Origin: Pseudomonadota bacterium | GTDB lineage: Bacteria; Pseudomonadota; Gammaproteobacteria; Steroidobacterales; Steroidobacteraceae | NCBI GenBank assembly: GCA_018241455.1 | Contig: JAFEDW010000064.1 | Coordinates: forward strand, 1-9,241 | Direction of reading: 5' to 3' | Length of the DNA: 9,241 nucleotides | Shown here: piece by piece, positions 5,382 through 9,241 of the stretch | Position numbering within the stretch: position 1 is the first letter of the stretch | How the letters are laid out: every line of letters starts with the position of its first letter | The notes under the pieces: generated by a model | Told to the model about the DNA's origin: nothing | The model's database searches: none | What the model saw: only the letters and a program-made list of their open reading frames with translations | Position numbers and translations under genes: made by a program

Positions 5382-7283
5382 TCAGTGGAAACTGAAGCGC
5401 GTGGCGACGAACAGCGCCCGGCCAGCGGTGTTGTAACCGCTTGCCAGTTCGTAGTGGCGGTCGAGCGCGTTTTCCAGCCGCGCGGTCAGCGACCAGGCCG
5501 GCGTGAGCGCGACCTTCGCGTGCAATCCCAGCAGCGTGTAGCCACCGTCCGTCACCGGCGCGCCGCTGGCGACGTCGCTGTCGGCGCGCGAGCCGGCCTG
5601 CAGAAGGTCCGCGCCCACCTCGCCACGCGAGAACCGGCGCGCGCCGCTCACGCTGAAGCTCTGGCGCGCGCGGCGCAGCAACAGGCTATCGTCGGCCAGG
5701 TTGCGCGGATTCTGCCAATCCGCCTCGGCGTGCAGCGACCAGTCGTCGAGTTGCAGGTCCCAACCCGCTTCGAGGCCGCGGACACGCGCACGGTCGATGT
5801 TGATGTTCAGCGGGCTGTACATCGGCGGCGCGTAGACGGTGGTGATCAGATCGTCGATCGTGTTCTGGAAGGCCGCGAGGCTCAGCTGTTGCGCCTTGCC
5901 GACGCGCCACTTGATACCGGCCTCGAGGTTGCGCGATTGCTCCGGCAAGAGGCCGGGGTTCGCGCCATAGCCGAAGCGGTCGGTCGCCGACGGTGCGCGA
6001 AACGCCGTTCCGCCCGAGATCGTCAGCAGCAGGTCATCGGTGGCGGCATAGCCGTATTCGGCATTCCACGTGGCGTGATTGCCGAACGCAGGATGCCGGT
6101 AGTCGCCGCCGGCGAGCAGCAGGCGGCTCGAGCCGAACTTCAGCTGATCCTGCAGGTAATAGGTCTGCGCATTCGTGCTGACCGCATATTGCGTGCCGAA
6201 CGACAGCGAATCGGTGTGCTCCTGCGTCAGGATCGCGCCGAAGGTGAGCACCTGGCCGAAAGCGCCGCTGCCAATCGTCACGTCGTTCTGCAGGTCGATG
6301 GTATTGCGCGCGGTGATGTCGTAATCCTTGCGCAGGTTCGCGTCGTACACATCGGCCTGGTTCTGGTGCAGGTCATCGACATTGCGGCTCAAGGTCAGGC
6401 GCGTGCGCCACCGCTCGCTGAAATTGCCGGCCGCATGCACGGCGAAAACGCTGTCGGCGAAGTCTTCGCCGGCAGCCGAAAATCCGATGACCGGGTACGG
6501 GAAATCATTGCCGTAGACCTGGTTGGAATAGTCCGACGTGCCGGCGGCGCGCCAGTAGAGCGCACCGACATCGACCGCGGCGATGCGTGTCTCCGCGGTC
6601 AGCGTGCCGGAGAGGTTCTTGTAGCCGCGATCAACCGTGTCGGCCGTGAACGTGGGGAAGCCATCCGATCGCTCGCCGGTCAGTGCCGCCTGCAGCAGCG
6701 AGGCGCCGGCCTCGTAGTGCCCGGCCAGCGAGAATTCGCCGGTGCCATAGGTGCCATAGCCCAGCATCGCATCGATGCCATTCGGGCCACTGCGGCGCGT
6801 GATCAGGTTGACGACGCCGCCGATCGCGTCGGTGCCGTAGATCGCCGAGCGTGGGCCCTTGACGATCTCGATGCGCTCGAACAGTTCGGGCGCCAGGTTC
6901 TGCAGCGGCGCGCCGCCGTAGGTGCCGGGATTGATGCGCACGCCGTCGATCATGATGATCGACTGGTCGCTCTTGGTGCCGCGGATGAACAGCGACAACG
7001 GCTGGCCCGGGCCACCCGAGCGGCCGAGATCGATGCCGGCGTGGAAGCGCAGCACATCGCCGACATCGCTGGCGAGCGAATCCTCGAGCGCGACGCGATC
7101 GATCACGACGATCGGCTCCAGCGCCTGGCTGGCGGGCTGCGCGACGCGCGTCGCGGTGATGATGATCTCGGCCAAGACATCGTTATTTCTGGCGGCAGCG
7201 GACGCCGCCTGCTGCGCCTGCGCGGCCGCGAACGGCAACAACGCACCCAGGGCCACGAGGCCCGTACGAATTGACATGGACAT
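5382..7283 (-). CDS. btuB: BtuB-type TonB-dependent vitamin B12 outer-membrane receptor
   Basis: Outer-membrane beta-barrel that imports cobalamin with energy from TonB-ExbBD. The 633-residue product compares with 614 in E. coli BtuB. Residues 1-23 form a signal peptide ending AQA. A TonB box follows at about 37-46 (LAEIIITATR). The plug domain (about 50-165) holds LFIRG, IMIDGVRIN (110-118), FERIEIVKGP (135-144) and IYGTDAIGGVVNLIT. The remainder is a barrel of alternating strands ending FVATRFSFH; the last residue is His rather than the usual terminal Phe, with Phe next to it. I chose the ATG at 7281-7283 because AGGAGA (7291-7296) lies 7 bases upstream; a second ATG at 7275-7277 is less well placed. 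The same frame stays open far upstream, through the riboswitch and antisense to pduO, but that part is not coding. The cobalamin riboswitch in the leader supports B12 as substrate. Confidence 0.92.
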   Translation of the reverse strand: MSMSIRTGLVALGALLPFAAAQAQQAASAAARNNDVLAEIIITATRVAQPASQALEPIVVIDRVALEDSLASDVGDVLRFHAGIDLGRSGGPGQPLSLFIRGTKSDQSIIMIDGVRINPGTYGGAPLQNLAPELFERIEIVKGPRSAIYGTDAIGGVVNLITRRSGPNGIDAMLGYGTYGTGEFSLAGHYEAGASLLQAALTGERSDGFPTFTADTVDRGYKNLSGTLTAETRIAAVDVGALYWRAAGTSDYSNQVYGNDFPYPVIGFSAAGEDFADSVFAVHAAGNFSERWRTRLTLSRNVDDLHQNQADVYDANLRKDYDITARNTIDLQNDVTIGSGAFGQVLTFGAILTQEHTDSLSFGTQYAVSTNAQTYYLQDQLKFGSSRLLLAGGDYRHPAFGNHATWNAEYGYAATDDLLLTISGGTAFRAPSATDRFGYGANPGLLPEQSRNLEAGIKWRVGKAQQLSLAAFQNTIDDLITTVYAPPMYSPLNINIDRARVRGLEAGWDLQLDDWSLHAEADWQNPRNLADDSLLLRRARQSFSVSGARRFSRGEVGADLLQAGSRADSDVASGAPVTDGGYTLLGLHAKVALTPAWSLTARLENALDRHYELASGYNTAGRALFVATRFSFH

Positions 7284-7288
7284 CGGCA

Positions 7289-7353
7289 ACTCTCCTGGCC
7301 ATGCTCGCCCGCATGGCACGCGTTCGGATCGAGTGGCCGCGATGCCGGAGAAT
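7289..7353 (-). promoter_or_regulatory. Expression platform of the btuB riboswitch: ribosome-binding-site sequestering pairing
   Basis: On the minus-strand RNA, AUUCUCCGGC (7353-7344) can pair with 7299-7289, which includes the AGGAGA ribosome binding site: ten pairs with one bulged A (7296) and one G-U. This competes with a 7-bp hairpin (7298-7304 with 7311-7317, loop of six) that would leave the ribosome binding site exposed. UCUCCGG (7351-7345) is also the exact complement of CCGGAGA (7441-7435) in the riboswitch core. The pairings are seen in the sequence; the switching role is inferred. Confidence 0.5.
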
Positions 7354-7380
7354 TTCGGGGGTCGCCGCGTGCGTGGTCGA

Positions 7381-7409
7381 GGAGGCACGGGCGCCGCCCG
7401 ATGCCCTCC
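7381..7409 (-). promoter_or_regulatory. Bulged hairpin between the riboswitch aptamer and the btuB start
   Basis: On the minus-strand RNA, GGAGG (7409-7405) pairs with CCUCC (7385-7381), continuing through a second helix with two single-base bulges to a GGGC/GCCC tip with a 3-base loop. It follows the aptamer by about 16 bases. With no U tract after it, an intrinsic terminator is unlikely; it may space or stabilise the expression platform. Confidence 0.4.
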
Positions 7410-7425
7410 GCACCGCGGTACGTTG

Positions 7426-7619
7426 CCAGGCCGGTCTCCGGACTCGTGAGCGGGCTTCCCCATTCGGGCCGCCTTCCCGTGCTCCCAAGGCACAGTGGCT
7501 TGCGTGACCCGACTTGACTCACTTACCGTTGCGGGGGCAGTACCGGGATCGCCTTGTTGAAGCGCTGCACCGGTTTCCCGTTTCACTCGCTGGCGCTTTA
7601 TCGCCGCACGAGCACCTGG
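7426..7619 (-). ncRNA. Adenosylcobalamin (B12) riboswitch in the btuB leader
   Basis: Cis-acting RNA that binds coenzyme B12 and shuts down btuB expression. Conserved elements occur in order on the minus strand: closing helix CCAGG (7619-7615) with CCUGG (7430-7426); ACGGGAAACCGGUGC around 7582-7568; the signature CCCCCGCAACGGUAAG (7537-7522); the B12 box GCCACUG (7499-7493); GGGAAGGC (7478-7471); GGGAAGCCCG (7460-7451); and the 3' core AGUCCGGAGACC (7444-7433). The length of about 194 bases is normal. It lies in the 418-base gap between btuB and the divergent pduO. The stretch 7284-7425 between it and the btuB start holds the expression platform. A TTGACC hexamer (7657-7652) upstream could be the -35 of the btuB promoter, but no good -10 follows at the right distance. 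Only btuB, and perhaps the hisN-like gene behind it, is downstream. Confidence 0.95.
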
Positions 7620-7701
7620 ACGCCGATAGTCTGACGAGCCGATACCCGCCGGGTCAAGCCCGCGGCTCGCCATGCGCCGGCACATGAGGTAGCTTGGCCA
7701 C

Positions 7702-8256
7702 ATGGGAAACCGGCTCTCGAAGATCGTGACGCGCACCGGCGACGACGGCAGCACCGGCCTGGCCGACGGGAGTCGCGTGCCCAAGCACAGCGCACGCATC
7801 GAGGCCTGCGGCAGCGTCGATGAACTCAACAGCGCAATCGGTGTGCTGCTGGCGCAGCCTGACCTGCCGTCACCCATGCCCGCGCAGCTGCTGGAAATCC
7901 AACACGATTTGTTCGATCTCGGCGGCGAACTCGCCATTCCGGGAAGCGTCGTCATCCGCGAGCAACAGGTGGAAGCGCTCGAAACCCTGGTCGAAGAATG
8001 GAATGCGGGTCTGCCCGCCTTGCGCGAATTCGTGCTGCCCGGTGGCGGTGCCGCAGCGGCGCATTGCCACATGGCGCGTTCGATCTGCCGCCGCGCGGAG
8101 CGGCGCTGCTGGGCGTTGTCGAGCACTGAACCGGTCAGCCCGCAGGCGCTGCGTTACCTGAATCGCCTTTCGGACCTGCTGTTCGTGTTCGCGCGCGTAT
8201 TGGCGCGGCGGGAGAAAGGGAGCGAGGTCATGTGGCGGCGCGATCGGCGAGGGTGA
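7702..8256 (+). CDS. pduO: PduO-type cob(I)alamin adenosyltransferase
   Basis: Transfers the 5'-deoxyadenosyl group of ATP to reduced corrinoid, producing adenosylcobalamin; acts in the cytoplasm. The 184-residue product shows the PduO-family blocks: the ATP-binding N-terminus VTRTGDDGSTGL (9-20), SVDELNS (38-44), FVLPGGG (110-116), ARSICRRAERR (125-135) and RYLNRLSDLLFVFAR (151-165). The cysteine-containing ICRRAER and the arginines form the ATP/corrinoid site in characterised members. ATG 7702 fits the usual family start; GAGGT at 7686-7690 is 11 bases upstream, a little far. It is divergent from btuB, so it is not under the riboswitch although its product is the riboswitch ligand. It converges on the gene at the right edge across 62 bases without a recognisable terminator. 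Confidence 0.93.
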   Translation: MGNRLSKIVTRTGDDGSTGLADGSRVPKHSARIEACGSVDELNSAIGVLLAQPDLPSPMPAQLLEIQHDLFDLGGELAIPGSVVIREQQVEALETLVEEWNAGLPALREFVLPGGGAAAAHCHMARSICRRAERRCWALSSTEPVSPQALRYLNRLSDLLFVFARVLARREKGSEVMWRRDRRG

Positions 8257-8318
8257 CAGGCGGACGGACACAGCATGCATAGCGCTCGCTACGCTTCCGC
8301 TGGCGCCCACACGCGCGA

Positions 8319-9241
8319 CTATTGCGGCTCGGGTGCCAGCGTCACGCTAAACCGCCTCCCCACCGGCCACTCTGCCTTACGGGGTACGGTGAGTTCCCTG
8401 GTCTTCGCGTTCCACAAGAAAGGCGTCCGGTCGACAGGATGCGTTGATATTTCCGGATGCGTGGCCATGAAGGCCGCCACATCCTTCGTCGCGATGTTTT
8501 GCTTCCGCAGCTGGTAGACCAGGCATCCCAACCGCTGGACCGCTGCGACATCGTAGCTGCGCCCGATGTACCGTACAAAGGCGCTGCCTTCTGTGGCCAA
8601 CATCATCCGCCCCATCGGATTGTATACACTCGCCAGACTGATCGACGACAGGGCCTTGAGATTCCATTCCTCGAACTCGCGCTGCCGCGCGCTGAATGTG
8701 TCCGGATCCCCGACTGCGAGCGCCTGCAGCTGCGACACGCGTTCGGCCTGCAGATTCATGGTCGCATTCAGCTTGAAGAACGTCGGTGCAATCCGGTTAC
8801 CGAGCGAATCGGGGGACTTACGTGACCGCACCCGCGGGCTGAACTGCACTGGCCTCAGGACCTCGTACATGAAACGCATCTCGGCCGCGAACGCATCGCC
8901 GATCTGCCACGCTGTATTGGGCATCGGCGTCAGCCACGGGTACTGACTGTCGAACGCTGTGATTGGAACCATCGGATCCTGGATGGCATCCACCAACAGC
9001 AACTCATCGCCGTGCACGAAGGCGACGGCAAGCATCGTGGACAGCAGCGTCCCCTGGCCGTGAAGCACCCGCATCCAGAACGCCAGGTCAGCGGAAAGGT
9101 CCCCAAGCGCCGCGCGTTGTTCCTTCACAGTCCCACGCTGCATGCGGTCGGCCAGATCCGCAAGAAACAGCACGCGCGGTTTCCTCACCGTCATCGGAAA
9201 AGGCTGGGCGTACCCGGGCTTGGCGGTCTCCACGTAACTCG
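8319..9241 (-). CDS. Unrecognised protein, C-terminal part (cut by right edge)
   Basis: I do not recognise this protein. The frame runs from the stop at 8319-8321 to the right edge with no stop, so the gene very likely starts outside the window. A GTG at 9233 would give 304 residues but has no supporting signal peptide or clear ribosome binding site. The visible part is soluble-looking and mostly helical, with one hydrophobic stretch (GTLLSTMLAVAFVHG) that is more like a buried helix than a membrane span. Other recognisable stretches are ASVYNPMGRMMLA, SYDVAAVQRLGCLVYQLR, and a C-terminal unit HPVDRTPFLWNAKTRELTV. No catalytic motif is apparent. Base composition is lower in GC than the rest: two counted 60-base lines give about 58% (8581-8640) and 53% (8941-9000). 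Coding is supported by the long open frame and normal amino-acid make-up. It converges on pduO. Confidence 0.7.
   Translation of the reverse strand, partial: SYVETAKPGYAQPFPMTVRKPRVLFLADLADRMQRGTVKEQRAALGDLSADLAFWMRVLHGQGTLLSTMLAVAFVHGDELLLVDAIQDPMVPITAFDSQYPWLTPMPNTAWQIGDAFAAEMRFMYEVLRPVQFSPRVRSRKSPDSLGNRIAPTFFKLNATMNLQAERVSQLQALAVGDPDTFSARQREFEEWNLKALSSISLASVYNPMGRMMLATEGSAFVRYIGRSYDVAAVQRLGCLVYQLRKQNIATKDVAAFMATHPEISTHPVDRTPFLWNAKTRELTVPRKAEWPVGRRFSVTLAPEPQ

Noticed and set aside
5367..5383. Terminator at the end of btuB
   Set aside because: The hairpin has only five uninterrupted pairs on the transcribed strand, overlaps the stop codon and has no U tract.
5196..7274. 692-codon open frame on the + strand opposite btuB
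   Set aside because: Shadow of the well-supported btuB gene; Arg/Ala/Val/Gln-rich with no recognisable motif.
7652..7657. Full btuB promoter around TTGACC
   Set aside because: The -35-like hexamer is good, but the best -10 candidate (GACTAT) is 20 bases away and matches at only three positions.
7284..8126. Long in-frame extension of the btuB reading frame upstream of its ATG
   Set aside because: It runs through the riboswitch and antisense to pduO, has the composition of out-of-frame GC-rich DNA, and the signal peptide with a ribosome binding site begins at 7283.
8257..8318. Terminator or repeat element between pduO and the right-edge gene
   Set aside because: Four CGCT units and short GCGC ends are visible (8282-8306), but no stem longer than about five pairs and no U tract.

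Overview
The window is high-GC DNA (one counted 60-base line, 4021-4080, is about 72% G+C) from a bacterium that is most likely gammaproteobacterial. The main reason is a TyrA with chorismate mutase fused to prephenate dehydrogenase, an arrangement typical of that class. A TonB-dependent receptor shows it is Gram-negative. I cannot fix the genus; a Xanthomonadales/Nevskiales-type lineage is a guess. No mobile element, CRISPR array, tRNA or rRNA was found.

Layout, left to right. The C-terminal half of a BtuC/FecCD-type ABC permease (+) converges on tyrA (-). Upstream of tyrA on the same strand is a small secreted Tyr/Arg/Gly-rich protein (-). A divergent promoter region follows. It leads into a tight + operon of pdxH (PNP/PMP oxidase), a membrane-anchored HExxHxxGxxD putative metalloprotease, and a BtuD-type ABC ATPase. 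The ATPase gene overlaps by 14 bases the end of a convergent inositol-monophosphatase-family gene (hisN-like, -). Upstream of that phosphatase on the same strand is a btuB-type TonB-dependent receptor (-), preceded by a textbook adenosylcobalamin riboswitch. Divergent from btuB is a PduO-type cob(I)alamin adenosyltransferase (+). The right edge holds the C-terminal part of an unrecognised protein (-) in visibly less GC-rich DNA.

Much of the window reads as a dispersed vitamin B12 acquisition locus: outer-membrane receptor under riboswitch control, inner-membrane permease and ATPase (separated by about 3.3 kb of unrelated genes), and the adenosyltransferase that makes coenzyme B12. The binding protein BtuF is not visible and may lie left of the window. 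The pdxH and tyrA genes are housekeeping cofactor and amino-acid genes.

The most rewarding detail is the btuB leader. One segment of it (7344-7353) can pair either with the ribosome binding site or with the conserved 3' core of the riboswitch, which suggests a specific translational switch. Other points worth following are an apparently leaderless pdxH start, the snapalysin-like metal-binding motif, a 20-base perfect palindrome at the btuC/tyrA junction, and a 13-bp hairpin and -10-overlapping palindrome upstream of tyrA.
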